64,000 nt of DNA from Azospirillum oryzae (GCF_008364795.1 NZ_VTTM01000014.1:108544-172543); one strand, 5' to 3'. Positions 1 through 10,252 are shown, counted from the stretch's first letter. Notes: a model not told the origin generated them from the letters alone. Program-made: numbers and translations.

Positions 1-113
1 GCTTTCACAGGCAATCAGTTGGGGGCCGCCCGCCCAGCCGGTGCAAATGCCGGACGAAAGAACGGGCACCCCGCCAGGAACGCCGTTCTGAGGAACGCCA
101 CGAGGAGAGCAAA

Positions 114-1430
114 ATGAGCGCAGACGCGACCACCGGCCGCCCGGGTGCGGTGAAGAAGCCCTTCTACACCAACCTGACCTTTCAGGTTCTGACCGCCATC
201 AGCATCGGCATCCTGCTGGGCCACTTCTACCCGGCCATCGCCGTGCAGATGAAACCGCTGGGTGACCTGTTCATCAAGATGGTCAAGATGGTGATCGGCC
301 CGATCGTCTTCCTGACGGTGGTGACCGGCATCTCCTCGATCGGCAACCTGAAGAAGGTCGGCAAGGTCGGCGGCAAGGCCCTGCTGTATTTCGAGGTGGT
401 GACGACCTTCGCGCTCGGCATCGGGCTGCTGATCGTCAACCTCGTCCGCCCCGGCGCCGGCATGAACATCCAGCCGGGTCAGCTGAAGGCCGACGCGGTG
501 CAGAAATACGCCACCACCGCCCACGAGCACGGCTTCATCGACTTCGTCGTCGGCATCGTGCCCGACAACGTGGTCGGCGCCTTCGTCCAGGGCGACATGC
601 TGCAGATCCTGTTCTTCGCCGTGGTGTTCGGCGTCGCCCTGTCCGCCATGGGCCAGAAGGGCAAGCTGGTCGAGGATATCTTCGACAAGATCGGCCATGC
701 CCTGTTCGGCGTGATCGGCATCCTGATGCGCGTCGCCCCGGTCGGTGCCTTCGGCGCCATGTCCTTCACCATCGGCAAGTACGGCATCTCGTCGCTGACC
801 GCGCTGGGCCAGCTGATGGCGTCGGTCTACATCACCATGGCGATCTTCATCTTCGTCGTGCTGGGCGGCATCGCCAAGGCCTATGGCTTCAGCATCTGGA
901 ACTTCATCCGCTACATCCGCCAGGAACTGCTGATCGTGCTCGGCACCTCCTCCTCGGAGTCCGTGCTGCCGCGCATGATGGAGAAGATGCAGAAATTCGG
1001 CTGCTCCAAGCATGTCGTCGGTCTGGTGATCCCGACCGGCTATTCCTTCAACCTGGACGGCACCTCGATCTACCTGTCGATGGCGGCGATCTTCATCGCC
1101 CAGGCCTTCAACGTCGACCTGACGATCTGGCAGCAGCTCTACATCCTCGTCATCCTGATGCTGACCTCCAAGGGTGCGGCGGCGGTCACCGGCGGCGGCT
1201 TCGTGACGCTGGCCGCCACCCTGTCGGCCACCGGCGTCCTGCCGATCGAAGGTCTGGCCCTGCTGCTGGGCGTCGACCGCTTCATGTCTGAGGCCCGCGC
1301 GCTGACCAACCTGATCGGCAACGGTGTCGCCACCGTCGTCGTCGCCAAGATGGAAGGCGAGTTCGACGAGAGCAAGGCGGTCGCCGAGTACCAGCAGCAC
1401 TTCAAGGAGCCGGCGCTGGCCCGGATCTGA
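114..1430 (+). CDS. dctA: C4-dicarboxylate:cation symporter DctA
   Basis: 438-residue inner-membrane secondary transporter of the DAACS family that imports succinate, fumarate and malate with protons or sodium. The family's serine-rich re-entrant motif (SSSES) lies near residue 280, followed by the conserved NLDGTSIY and the C-terminal NLIGNGVAT motifs. Length and motifs are those of a complete DctA. The ATG is chosen because GAGGAG sits seven bases upstream. It is followed by a strong hairpin terminator and then by maeB, so uptake of C4-dicarboxylates and their conversion to pyruvate are encoded side by side but as separate transcripts. No DctBD regulators lie in the window. Confidence 0.95.
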   Translation: MSADATTGRPGAVKKPFYTNLTFQVLTAISIGILLGHFYPAIAVQMKPLGDLFIKMVKMVIGPIVFLTVVTGISSIGNLKKVGKVGGKALLYFEVVTTFALGIGLLIVNLVRPGAGMNIQPGQLKADAVQKYATTAHEHGFIDFVVGIVPDNVVGAFVQGDMLQILFFAVVFGVALSAMGQKGKLVEDIFDKIGHALFGVIGILMRVAPVGAFGAMSFTIGKYGISSLTALGQLMASVYITMAIFIFVVLGGIAKAYGFSIWNFIRYIRQELLIVLGTSSSESVLPRMMEKMQKFGCSKHVVGLVIPTGYSFNLDGTSIYLSMAAIFIAQAFNVDLTIWQQLYILVILMLTSKGAAAVTGGGFVTLAATLSATGVLPIEGLALLLGVDRFMSEARALTNLIGNGVATVVVAKMEGEFDESKAVAEYQQHFKEPALARI

Positions 1431-1522
1431 CCATCTGCCGCAAACGCGCGGCACACATGCGGGCGCCGGATTTGGAAATTCCAAAGATGATCCATCCGGC
1501 CCCCATGAGGATCCTGTAAGGT

Positions 1523-1560
1523 AAGGGGGACGCTTCGATTTGTTTCGAATCGTCCCCCTT
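1523..1560 (+). terminator. Hairpin terminator after dctA
   Basis: Two 16-base arms (1523-1538 and 1545-1560) pair with one mismatch around a TTTGTT loop. The outer 10 bp, AAGGGGGACG with CGTCCCCCTT, are perfect. The hairpin ends in CCCCCTT followed by CCGTTT rather than a long T tract. Its position, 93 bases after the dctA stop and well before maeB, fits a transcription end. Confidence 0.75.
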
Positions 1561-1670
1561 CCGTTTCGCGGGGCGGTTGGCGCAACAGTCCGAATGGGCT
1601 ATAACCGCCAATCAGGTGAAGTGAACGCAAAGAATTAACTGAAATCTCGTTAACCGGAGGAAGAGACCCG

Positions 1671-3980
1671 ATGTCCGGCGATTTTGAGGCGATGGCGCTT
1701 GAGTATCACCGCAACCCGCGGCCCGGTAAGCTGGCAGTAGTCGCGACCAAGCCCATGGCCAATCAGCGCGATCTGGCGCTGGCATATTCGCCGGGCGTTG
1801 CCCATGCCTGCACCGCCATCGCCGAGGATCCGTCGAAGGCGGCGGAGCTGACGGCGCGGGCCAATCTGGTGGCGGTCGTCACCAACGGCACCGCCGTGCT
1901 GGGCTTGGGCAACATCGGACCGATGGCCGCCAAGCCGGTGATGGAAGGCAAGGCCGTCCTCTTCAAGAAGTTCGCCGGCATCGACTGCTTCGACATCGAG
2001 CTGAACGAACTGGATGTCGATGGTCTGGTCGACACCATCGTCCGGCTGGAGCCGACCTTCGGCGCCATCAACCTGGAAGACATCGCCGCCCCCGCCTGTT
2101 TCGAGATCGAGCGCCGCTGCCGCGAGCGCATGAAGATCCCGGTGTTCCACGATGACCAGCACGGCACCGCCATCGTGGTGGGTGCCGCCGTGCTGAACGG
2201 TCTGGCGTTGGTCGGCAAGGACATCTCCAAGGTCAAGGTGGTCTCCACCGGTGGTGGCGCCGCCGGCATCGCCTGCCTCGACCTGATGCTTTCGCTGGGT
2301 GTCCGCCGCGAGAATGTCTGGCTGGTCGACCGCATCGGCGTGGTCCACAAGGGCCGCAACGAGGAGATGAACGAGTACAAGGAGGCCTACGCGCACGATA
2401 CCGAGGCGCGCGCGCTGTCCGACGTCATCGACGGCGCCGACATCTTCCTCGGCCTGTCCGGCGCCAAGGTCCTGAAGCCGGAGCTGCTAGCCCGCATGGC
2501 CGACAAGCCGCTGATCCTGGCGCTCGCCAACCCGGAGCCGGAGATCATGCCGGATCTGGCCCGCGAAGCCCGTCCGGACGCCATCATCGCCACCGGCCGC
2601 TCCGATTTCCCCAATCAGGTCAACAACGTCCTGTGCTTCCCCTTCATCTTCCGCGGTGCGCTGGACGTCGGCGCCACCACGGTGAACGAGGAGATGAAGA
2701 TCGCGGCGACCCACGCCATGGCCAACCTCGCCCGTGCCGAACCGTCGGACGTGGTGGCGGCGGCGTATGTCGGTGAATCGCTGCGCTTCGGCCCGGACTA
2801 CATCCTGCCCAAGCCCTTCGACCCCCGCCTGATCGTCGAGGTGTCGTCGGCCGTCGCCAAGGCGGCCATGGACAGCGGCGTCGCCACCCGGCCGATCGCC
2901 GACTTCCGCGCCTATCAGGACCAGCTGAACCAGTACGTCATCCGCTCCGGCCTGTTCATGAAGCCGGTCATCACCAAGGCCAAGACCGCACCCAAGCGCG
3001 TCGTCTATGCCGAGGGCGAGGACCCGCGCGTGATCCGCTGCGCCCAGGTGGTGGTCGACGACGGCATCGCGCATCCGGTGCTGATCGGCCGCCGCGAGGT
3101 GATCGAGCGGGTGATCGGCGAGATGGGTCTGCGCCTGAAGATCGGCCAGGACGTGGAGGTCATCGAGATCATCCGCGATCCGCGCTATCACAACTTCACC
3201 GAACATTACCGCAAGCTGATGGGCCGCCGCGGCGTGTCGCCCAGCCATGCCGCCAACGTGGTGCGCACCCAGCCCACCGTCTTCGGCGCCCTGATGGTCC
3301 GCCGTGGCGAGGCCGACGCGCTGGTCTGCGGAACCACCGGCCGCTTCAACGAGCATTGGGCGCACATCTGCGGCCTGATCGGCCTGCGTGACGGCGTGAA
3401 GGTCGCCGCGACGATGAACGCGCTGATCTCGCAGAAGGGTGTCCACTTCATCACCGACACCTACGTCAACCCCGACCCGACCGCCGAGCAGGTGGCCGAG
3501 ATCGCCCGGCTGGCGGCGGACGAGGTGATGCGCTTCGGCATCGAGCCGAAGGTGGCCCTGCTGTCCCACTCCAACTTCGGCAGCGCCGATACGCCGTCGG
3601 CCCGCAAGATGCGCGCGGCCGTGGAACTGGCCTGGAAGCAGATGCCGGATGTCGAGATCGACGGCGAGATGCATGCCGACGCCGCCCTCGCCCCCGCCAT
3701 CCGCAAGGAGCTGCTGCCCGACAGTCCGCTGAAGGGCGAAGCCAACCTACTGGTGATGCCGACGCTGGACGCCGCAAACATCGCCTTCAACATGATGAAG
3801 ATCCTGGGCGAGGCGCAGAATGTCGGCCCGATCCTGCTGGGCGTCCAGCGGCCGGTCCACATCGTCACCCCGTCGGTCACCACCCGCGGTCTGGTCAACA
3901 TGACCGCGGTCGCCGTCGTCGACGCCCAACTGGCCGAGCCGGTCAACGCCGCCCCGACCCCGCCGGCGGGCGTGGCGTAA
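1671..3980 (+). CDS. maeB: NADP-dependent malic enzyme (malic enzyme-phosphotransacetylase-like fusion)
   Basis: 769-residue cytoplasmic enzyme that oxidatively decarboxylates malate to pyruvate with NAD(P)+. The N-terminal part (about 1-420) is the malic enzyme, with the HDDQHGTA motif and the Rossmann loop TGGGAAG near residue 195. The C-terminal part (about 440-760) resembles phosphate acetyl/butyryltransferase, the usual MaeB architecture, where it is thought to be regulatory rather than catalytic. GGAGG at 1656-1660 supports the ATG. Next to dctA it supplies pyruvate during growth on C4-dicarboxylates. Confidence 0.95.
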   Translation: MSGDFEAMALEYHRNPRPGKLAVVATKPMANQRDLALAYSPGVAHACTAIAEDPSKAAELTARANLVAVVTNGTAVLGLGNIGPMAAKPVMEGKAVLFKKFAGIDCFDIELNELDVDGLVDTIVRLEPTFGAINLEDIAAPACFEIERRCRERMKIPVFHDDQHGTAIVVGAAVLNGLALVGKDISKVKVVSTGGGAAGIACLDLMLSLGVRRENVWLVDRIGVVHKGRNEEMNEYKEAYAHDTEARALSDVIDGADIFLGLSGAKVLKPELLARMADKPLILALANPEPEIMPDLAREARPDAIIATGRSDFPNQVNNVLCFPFIFRGALDVGATTVNEEMKIAATHAMANLARAEPSDVVAAAYVGESLRFGPDYILPKPFDPRLIVEVSSAVAKAAMDSGVATRPIADFRAYQDQLNQYVIRSGLFMKPVITKAKTAPKRVVYAEGEDPRVIRCAQVVVDDGIAHPVLIGRREVIERVIGEMGLRLKIGQDVEVIEIIRDPRYHNFTEHYRKLMGRRGVSPSHAANVVRTQPTVFGALMVRRGEADALVCGTTGRFNEHWAHICGLIGLRDGVKVAATMNALISQKGVHFITDTYVNPDPTAEQVAEIARLAADEVMRFGIEPKVALLSHSNFGSADTPSARKMRAAVELAWKQMPDVEIDGEMHADAALAPAIRKELLPDSPLKGEANLLVMPTLDAANIAFNMMKILGEAQNVGPILLGVQRPVHIVTPSVTTRGLVNMTAVAVVDAQLAEPVNAAPTPPAGVA

Positions 3981-4012
3981 GGTCGGGTATTCCCTCAACC
4001 GCACAGGCACTT

Positions 4013-4117
4013 ACTCCCTCCCCTGCGTAGCTCTCGCACAAAGCTTCGCTTTGTGCTGACGCGGCAGGCGGACCGCAGGTCCGCTGAGAGCGGGGGAGGG
4101 TCGGGGTGGGGGCACGG
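4013..4117. repeat. Composite palindromic intergenic element
   Basis: The gap between maeB and the first TPR gene is almost entirely nested inverted repeats. GCACAAAGC-TTC-GCTTTGTGC lies at 4036-4056, then GCGGACC-GCA-GGTCCGC, inside outer CCCTCCCC / GGGGGAGGG and CTCTC / GAGAG arms. It resembles the dispersed pyrimidine-rich palindromes common in intergenic DNA of high-GC proteobacteria. A related element is inserted in the coding sequence at 8549-8606. It may also act as the maeB transcription end. Confidence 0.6.
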
Positions 4118-4187
4118 GTCTCCACCCCTTCCACCGCCCCCAATTCGTGCTATCCCTTACCCGTAGCCAACAGGAACGGCACGGGGC

Positions 4188-6203
4188 ATGAGCAACCAGC
4201 GCAATTCCGGCCAGCGCAATTCCGGCAACTCCGCAACCGCCGCCGCGGCGCTGGTGGGGCAGGCCGTGCCTCTGCACCAAGCCGGCCGCCTGCCTGAGGC
4301 CGAAGCTCTCTATCGCCAAGCAATCGCCGTTCAGCCGCGCCAGCCGGACGCCCTTCACCTGCTCGGCATGATCGCTTGCCAGACCGGCCGTCTCAAAGAG
4401 GCCGCCGACCTGATCGGGCAGGCGGTGGCGGCCAAGCGCGACGTTCCCGACTACCACGCCAATCTTGCCTACGCCCTCCAGGCGCTCGGCCGCTCCGCCG
4501 AGGCGGAGCGCGCGGCGCGCAATGCCCTGCGCCTGCGCCGTCCGTTCCCGGAGGCCGCCAACACCCTGGGCAACGCCCTCAATGCGCAAGGCAAGGCCGC
4601 CGAGGCCGCCGAGGCCTATCGTGCCGCCCTGCGCGCCCGTCCCGACTATGCGGAGGCGGAAGGCAACCTGGGTGCCGTGCTCCGCAGCCTCGGCCACTCG
4701 GCAGAGGCTGAACCACTGCTGCGCCACGCGCTCGCCGCCAATCCCTCCCTGACGGAAGCGCGCGCCGCCCTGGGCCTCGCCTTGCTCGACCTGGGGCAAG
4801 ACGACGAAGGGGAGACGACGTTGCGTGCCGTGCTGGCACGCCGGCCAGACCATGCGGCGGCGGCCCTGGCATTGGCCGGATCGCGGCAACGCCGCTGCGG
4901 GGACGCGGAGCCGGCCTACCGCCGCTACCTGATGTTGGAGCCGGCGGATGCCGAGGGCTGGAACGCCTACGGCCTCGCCCTGCAAGCTGCCGACCGCATC
5001 GGACCGGCCGCCGATGCCTTCGCCCGCGCCGCACGGCTCGACCCGCAAATGACGGAGGCGATGACCAATCTCGGCACGATACGCCGTCTGCAGGGACAGG
5101 CCGTGGCCTCCGCCGAGTTGCAACGCCGCGCACTCGACCTGCGCCCCGGCTATGCCGCCGCCCATACCAATCTGGCGCTCGCCCTTCAGGATCTGGGCGA
5201 CGATGCCGGCGCGGAGCGGGAGTTCACCAACGCCCTGGACGCCGATCCGGCGCAGGCCCTCGCCCGCTTCAACCGTGCCATCCTGCGTCTGCGCCAGGGC
5301 CGGTTGGCCGAGGGGTGGGAGGATTACACCGTCCGCTTCGAGTCCGGCCGCCTGTGGCCGAGACGTCCCTTCAACATCCCGGAATGGGAGGGGGACGAGC
5401 TTGCCGGACGACGCCTGCTGCTGTGGGCCGAACAGGGGTTGGGCGACGAGTTCATGTTCGGCTCCCTTCTGCCGGAAGCCCTGTCGCGTTTCCCCGACGC
5501 CATCGTCGAATGCGAACTGCGGCTGGTCTCGCTGTTTCAGCGCTCCTTTCCCAGCACCACGGTGCGCGCGCCGACGCGGCGGCCGACCGATGCCGACTGC
5601 CATCTCCCCTTCGGCTCGCTGCCGCCCCTGCTGTGGCAGACCGCACCGGTTCCAACCCCACCCGCCGGCTGGCTGAAACCGCATCCGGAGCGGGTGGCGG
5701 CATGGCGGTCGCGGCTGGACGCGCTCGGCCCCGGCCTGACGGTCGGCATTGCCTGGACCAGCCGGCGCATCACCACTGAACGGCGCCATTCCTATACGGA
5801 GTTGGAGGATTGGACTTCCCTGCTGCGCCTGCCCGGCATTCAGGCGGTCAGTCTGCAATATGATGGACGCGAGGAAGAGATCGCCGCTGTCGAGGAACGC
5901 TTGGGCCTGCGTATCCACCGCTGGCCCGACCTCGACCAGATCGCTGATCTGGAGGGCACCGCGGCCCTGATGGCGAACCTGGATCTGGCGATCACCGTCG
6001 CGTCCTCCGCCGGAGAAATGGCGGCAGCGCTGGGCGTGCCGGTCTGGCGTCTCGGCCGGCGCGACTGGACTCAACTCGGCACATCGGTGCGTCCCTGGTT
6101 CCCCACCATGCGCTGCATCCATCCCGATGGATCGGTGGGCGTTGGTGGCGCCATTCCAAAGGCAACACAGATGCTTACCAGACTTTCGGCAGGTGATCTG
6201 TGA
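4188..6203 (+). CDS. TPR protein with C-terminal GT-B (family 9-like) glycosyltransferase-type domain
   Basis: 671 residues. About ten tetratricopeptide repeats fill residues 20-380. A Rossmann/GT-B-like domain follows from about 405 to 665, with the characteristic WAEQGLGDE motif, a VGIAWTSRR strand, SLQYDGREEE and a closing WxLGRRDWTQLG segment. The architecture recalls bacterial TPR-glycosyltransferases that modify flagellin or other proteins (FlmG-type); the acceptor here is unknown. The N-terminus is low complexity: a perfect 15-bp tandem direct repeat (4196-4210 and 4211-4225) encodes NQRNSG-like units. The stop overlaps the GTG start of the next gene by four bases, so the two are probably translated together. 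Confidence 0.75.
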   Translation: MSNQRNSGQRNSGNSATAAAALVGQAVPLHQAGRLPEAEALYRQAIAVQPRQPDALHLLGMIACQTGRLKEAADLIGQAVAAKRDVPDYHANLAYALQALGRSAEAERAARNALRLRRPFPEAANTLGNALNAQGKAAEAAEAYRAALRARPDYAEAEGNLGAVLRSLGHSAEAEPLLRHALAANPSLTEARAALGLALLDLGQDDEGETTLRAVLARRPDHAAAALALAGSRQRRCGDAEPAYRRYLMLEPADAEGWNAYGLALQAADRIGPAADAFARAARLDPQMTEAMTNLGTIRRLQGQAVASAELQRRALDLRPGYAAAHTNLALALQDLGDDAGAEREFTNALDADPAQALARFNRAILRLRQGRLAEGWEDYTVRFESGRLWPRRPFNIPEWEGDELAGRRLLLWAEQGLGDEFMFGSLLPEALSRFPDAIVECELRLVSLFQRSFPSTTVRAPTRRPTDADCHLPFGSLPPLLWQTAPVPTPPAGWLKPHPERVAAWRSRLDALGPGLTVGIAWTSRRITTERRHSYTELEDWTSLLRLPGIQAVSLQYDGREEEIAAVEERLGLRIHRWPDLDQIADLEGTAALMANLDLAITVASSAGEMAAALGVPVWRLGRRDWTQLGTSVRPWFPTMRCIHPDGSVGVGGAIPKATQMLTRLSAGDL

Positions 6204-9200
6204 GCGTTTCCGACTGGTTCGCCGAGGCACTTCGCCATCATCAGGCCGGCGCTCTGGACGCCGCCGAACCCCTGTACCGACGTGTCTTGGATGCCGAACC
6301 GCGTCACGCCGACGCCCTGCATCTGCTGGGCGTGCTGAACCACCAACGGAACAACAACTCCCAGGCCATTGATCTGATTGATAGAGCCGTCGAGCTTGCA
6401 CCAGATGTAGCGGACTACCGCGCCAACCAGGGCATCGTTCTGCAGCGACTAGGCCGCCTGAAGGACGCCGAAGCGGCGCAGCGCCACGCGCTGGAGTGCG
6501 ATCCCACCCATGTCGGCGCCCATTTCAATCTGGGGCTGGTGCTTGCCGCGCTCGACCGCTTGGCGGAAGCCGCCGCCCATTATGCCGAGGCTGCCCGGCT
6601 GTCTCCCGATTTGGCCGATGCCCATCTGAACCTCGGCGCCGCCCTGCAGGGGACCGGCCGGGCGGAAGAAGCATTGGCGGCTCACGCCCGCGCGGCGGAC
6701 CTGCTGCCCGGCGACCCGCGGCCCTGGACCAACCGGGCCGTCAGCCTTCAGCAACTCGGCCGCAAGAGCGAGGCCGCCGACGCCTTGCATAGGGCGGCGA
6801 CGCTGGGCGGCGGCATCGCCGACCCCACGGCGCTGTCCGCACTCGCCGCTGCGCTCCACTCCGCCGGGCGAATGGAGGACGCGGCGGAGCGCTACGCCGA
6901 CGCTTTGCGCCTCAATCCGCGCGATGCGTTTTCCCTCAATGGGTTGGGTCTCTGTCTTAAGGCCCTTGGTCAATTGGATGATGCCGCCGCCTGCTTCGAT
7001 GCGGCTACCGCCATCCAGCCCGACCATGCCGATGCGCTGGACAATCTCGGCAGCATCCGCAACGCCCAGGGCCGCCACGCCGAGGCCGAGACCCTGCACC
7101 GGGACGCGATCCGCCACCGGCCCGACTTCGCCGGCGCCTGGAACAATCTCGGCAATGCCCGTCATGCCGCCGGCCGCACGTCCGACGCCTGGAGGGCTTG
7201 GCATGTGGCGATGACTCTCGATCCCACCTTGCCGGAGACCCACACCAACCTTGGCAACGCCCTGCGCGGCGCCGAGCGTTTCGCCGAGGCCGGTAAGTCG
7301 CAACGTCGCGCCATCCGACTTGCACCGCTGGAGGCCCCCGCCCGCAACAATCTGGGCCATTTGCGCCAGGGCCGCCACGACCATGGCGGCGCCGCCGACT
7401 GCTACCGCAGCGCACTGGCGCTGGAGCCCGCCTATGGCGAGGCCTGGAGCAACCTGGGACTGGCCCGCCAGCGGTTGGGCGACGGCACGGGGGCGGAGCG
7501 CTGCTATGACCGGGCGCTGACGCTGCGGCCCGACCTGTCGCTGTCGCACTTCAACAAGGGTCTGCTGCGGCTGGAGGCCGGCGATCTCGATCATGGCTGG
7601 CCCGGTTACGCCTGGCGCTTCGGATCGGGGCAGGTCGGGCAGGGGCGTCAGCCGCGTGCCCAGGCGTGGCGCGGGGAGGACCTGACCGGCCGCCGCCTGA
7701 TGATCTGGGGCGAACAGGGCGTGGGCGACACCATCCTGTTCTCCGCTCTCTGCCCGGAACTGGCCGGACGCGCCGTTTCCACCATCCTGGAGGTCGACCG
7801 TCGGCTGGTGCCGCTGTTCGCCCGCTCCTTCCCGACCCTGCGGGTGCGGGCGGACGCGCTGGACGCACAGGGGCGGGAGGCGATGGCGATCCCCGACTAT
7901 GACCGCCATGTGCCGATGGGCTCCTTGCCCCGCGTCCTGCGCCGCAGGCTGGCCGATTTTCCGCCGCGCTCCTCCTGGCTGGTGCCCGACGCCGGTCTGG
8001 TGGAACGCTGGCGCGAACGTCTGGCGGCGCTCGGCCGGGACTTGCGCATCGGCATCGGCTGGCGCAGCCAGATGATGACGGCGGAGCGAAGCGTCGCCTA
8101 TCTGCCGCTGGACGCCTGGGCACCGCTGTTCGCACTGCCCGGCGTCCAATGGGTGGTGCTGCAATATGGCGAGGTGGAGGAGGAGGTCCGGCAGGCCGAG
8201 CAGCGCTTCTGCATCCAACTGCATCGCTGGGACGACCTCGACCGCAAGGACGATTTCGATGGCGTCGCCGCCCTGATCGCCGGGTTGGACCTCGTCATTT
8301 CGCCGGCCATGTCGGTCGGCGAACTGGCCGGCGCGCTCGGTACCCCGGTCTGGCGCTTCGGCACCCGCGACTGGACCCAGCTGGGGGCCGGGGTCCGCCC
8401 CTGGTATCCGTCGATGCGCCTCTTCCAGCCCCGCCCCGGCGAACCACTGTCGGCGACGATGGCCGATATGGCCTGTGCGCTGAAGTCACTCCGGCCGGCT
8501 GCCGAGAATCCCACCACCTCCCGATTATCGACGGCGTCACGCTATGCCACCCCCTCACCCAGCCCTCTCCCCGGGGGGGAGAGGGTATCCGCGGAGGGGG
8601 AGAGGTTGGCGGCGCAAGCGGTCGCTCTGCATCGGCAAGGTCGGCTGCCCGACGCTGAAGCCCTCCACCGCAAGGCCGTGGCAGCGTCTCCTACTCACCC
8701 GGCCGCCTGGACCAATGGCGGGCTCACGCTGCTCCGGCTTGGCCGCGTCGAAGCGGCCATCCAATGGCAGCGACGCGCGGTGTCGCTAAATCCGACATTC
8801 CCCGAAGCCTTGAGCAATCTCGGCGTGGCACTCCAGGCCGGCGGGTTCCCGGCAGAGGCCGCGACACTGCATCGCCGGGTCGTCCGGCTGCGTCCGTTGC
8901 TGGCCGAGGGCTGGGGCAACCTCGCGGCCGCTCTGCTCGCCGCCCGGCGCTTTGCCGAGGCGGAGACTGCCTGCATCCGTGCGGCAGTCCTGGCCCCAAG
9001 CCTTGCCGGCATGCTGATCACGGCCGGCGGGGCGTCGAAGGGACAGGGGCGTTTCGCCGAGGCTGTTCGCCAGTGCCGCCGTGCATTGCGCATCGCCCCG
9101 GCTTCGGCCAAGGGCTGGTCGAACCTGGGCATGGCCCTGGCCGGACTGGGTCTCTGGAACGACGCCCTGCACGCCCACAGGCGCGCGACTGCGCTTGCTC

Positions 9201-10252
9201 CCGACCTGCCGGAGGTGCTGGTCAACCATGGCCACGGGCTGCTGATGCGAGGAGAGCGTCGGCCCGCCCGCGACTGGACCGAACGTTGCCTGCGGCTGAC
9301 GCCGGGCAGGGCCGACGCTCGGATGAACCGCGCCCTGCTGCGCTTGGCCGCGGGCGACCTGACCGGCGGCTGGGACGACTACGCCCACCGCTTCGCCACC
9401 GGCGATGCTGCACCCCGCCGCTTCACCATCCCGGAATGGCGGGGCGAGCCGCTGGCCGGCCGCCGCATCCTGGTTTGGGGGGAACAGGGGCTGGGCGACG
9501 AGATCATGTTCGGCACGGCGCTGCCCGACCTGCTCCGCCGATCCGGCCGGCTGATCGTCGAATGCGACCCGCGCCTGACCGGCCTTTTCGCCCGCGCCCT
9601 GCCGGGGGCGGAGGTGCGGGCGCCCATGGCGGACCCGCGCGACGCCGACTGCCATGCGCCCATGGGCAACATCGCCGCACGGCTGCGGCCTGCCCTGCGG
9701 CATTTTCCCTCGACCGCTCCGCTCTTCACCGCCGATCCACGGCTGGCGGCGGAATGGCGCAGCCGGTTGGAGGCCCTCGCCCCCGGCTTGCGGGTCGGCA
9801 TCTGCTGGCGAAGCAGCCGCATGACGGCCGACCGGGCCGGCACATACAGCCGGATCGACCAGTGGGGACCGGTCCTGGCCGTGCCGGGCGTGACCTTCGT
9901 CAGCCTGCAATATGACGGGCACGAGGCGGAGCGCGAGGACGCCCTGCATTGCTTCGGCACGGTGCTGCATCACTGGCCCGATCTGGACCAGCGCCGGGAT
10001 CTGGAGGGGGTGGCGGCGCTCATATCCGGCCTCGACCTCGTGATCTCCGCCCCCACGGCGGTGGGAGAACTGGCAGCCGCCCTCGGGATCCCGGTCTGGC
10101 GGATCGCGGGGGCCGGCGACTGGTCGGCCCTGGGGACGGCGGTGCGGCCCTGGTTCCCATCCATGGCGCTGACCGGCCATGCCGGTGACCACGGCGTGAC
10201 CCTGGGGGCGGTCGCGCAACGCCTGCAGCGTCTCGCCGACGTGCTCCCATGA
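6200..10252 (+). CDS. Tandem double TPR-GT-B protein (two fused units)
   Basis: 1350 residues, about twice the size of its upstream neighbour. Unit 1 has TPRs (about 1-480) and a GT-B/family 9-like domain (about 495-765, WGEQGVGD). Unit 2 repeats the plan, with TPRs at about 803-1080 and a GT-like domain at about 1088-1345 (WGEQGLGDE). The units are joined by a Pro/Ser/Gly/Glu linker (residues 784-802) encoded by a GC-rich palindromic repeat that is normally intergenic. Start GTG at 6200 overlaps the previous stop as GTGA. The protein probably works with its neighbour in glycosylation of flagellin or surface protein; acceptor and donor are not visible. An unfused ancestral gene pair is the likely origin. 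Confidence 0.7.
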   Translation: MSVSDWFAEALRHHQAGALDAAEPLYRRVLDAEPRHADALHLLGVLNHQRNNNSQAIDLIDRAVELAPDVADYRANQGIVLQRLGRLKDAEAAQRHALECDPTHVGAHFNLGLVLAALDRLAEAAAHYAEAARLSPDLADAHLNLGAALQGTGRAEEALAAHARAADLLPGDPRPWTNRAVSLQQLGRKSEAADALHRAATLGGGIADPTALSALAAALHSAGRMEDAAERYADALRLNPRDAFSLNGLGLCLKALGQLDDAAACFDAATAIQPDHADALDNLGSIRNAQGRHAEAETLHRDAIRHRPDFAGAWNNLGNARHAAGRTSDAWRAWHVAMTLDPTLPETHTNLGNALRGAERFAEAGKSQRRAIRLAPLEAPARNNLGHLRQGRHDHGGAADCYRSALALEPAYGEAWSNLGLARQRLGDGTGAERCYDRALTLRPDLSLSHFNKGLLRLEAGDLDHGWPGYAWRFGSGQVGQGRQPRAQAWRGEDLTGRRLMIWGEQGVGDTILFSALCPELAGRAVSTILEVDRRLVPLFARSFPTLRVRADALDAQGREAMAIPDYDRHVPMGSLPRVLRRRLADFPPRSSWLVPDAGLVERWRERLAALGRDLRIGIGWRSQMMTAERSVAYLPLDAWAPLFALPGVQWVVLQYGEVEEEVRQAEQRFCIQLHRWDDLDRKDDFDGVAALIAGLDLVISPAMSVGELAGALGTPVWRFGTRDWTQLGAGVRPWYPSMRLFQPRPGEPLSATMADMACALKSLRPAAENPTTSRLSTASRYATPSPSPLPGGERVSAEGERLAAQAVALHRQGRLPDAEALHRKAVAASPTHPAAWTNGGLTLLRLGRVEAAIQWQRRAVSLNPTFPEALSNLGVALQAGGFPAEAATLHRRVVRLRPLLAEGWGNLAAALLAARRFAEAETACIRAAVLAPSLAGMLITAGGASKGQGRFAEAVRQCRRALRIAPASAKGWSNLGMALAGLGLWNDALHAHRRATALAPDLPEVLVNHGHGLLMRGERRPARDWTERCLRLTPGRADARMNRALLRLAAGDLTGGWDDYAHRFATGDAAPRRFTIPEWRGEPLAGRRILVWGEQGLGDEIMFGTALPDLLRRSGRLIVECDPRLTGLFARALPGAEVRAPMADPRDADCHAPMGNIAARLRPALRHFPSTAPLFTADPRLAAEWRSRLEALAPGLRVGICWRSSRMTADRAGTYSRIDQWGPVLAVPGVTFVSLQYDGHEAEREDALHCFGTVLHHWPDLDQRRDLEGVAALISGLDLVISAPTAVGELAAALGIPVWRIAGAGDWSALGTAVRPWFPSMALTGHAGDHGVTLGAVAQRLQRLADVLP
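8549..8606. repeat. Palindromic repeat translated as inter-unit linker
   Basis: CCCTCTCCCC (8563-8572) pairs perfectly with GGGGAGAGGG (8576-8585) around a GGG loop, followed by a second GGAGGGGGAGAGG block at 8594-8606. It is read in frame as TPSPSPLPGGERVSAEGER. This translated signature is typical of dispersed intergenic palindromes in GC-rich bacteria and is foreign to the TPR fold on both sides. Confidence 0.7.
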
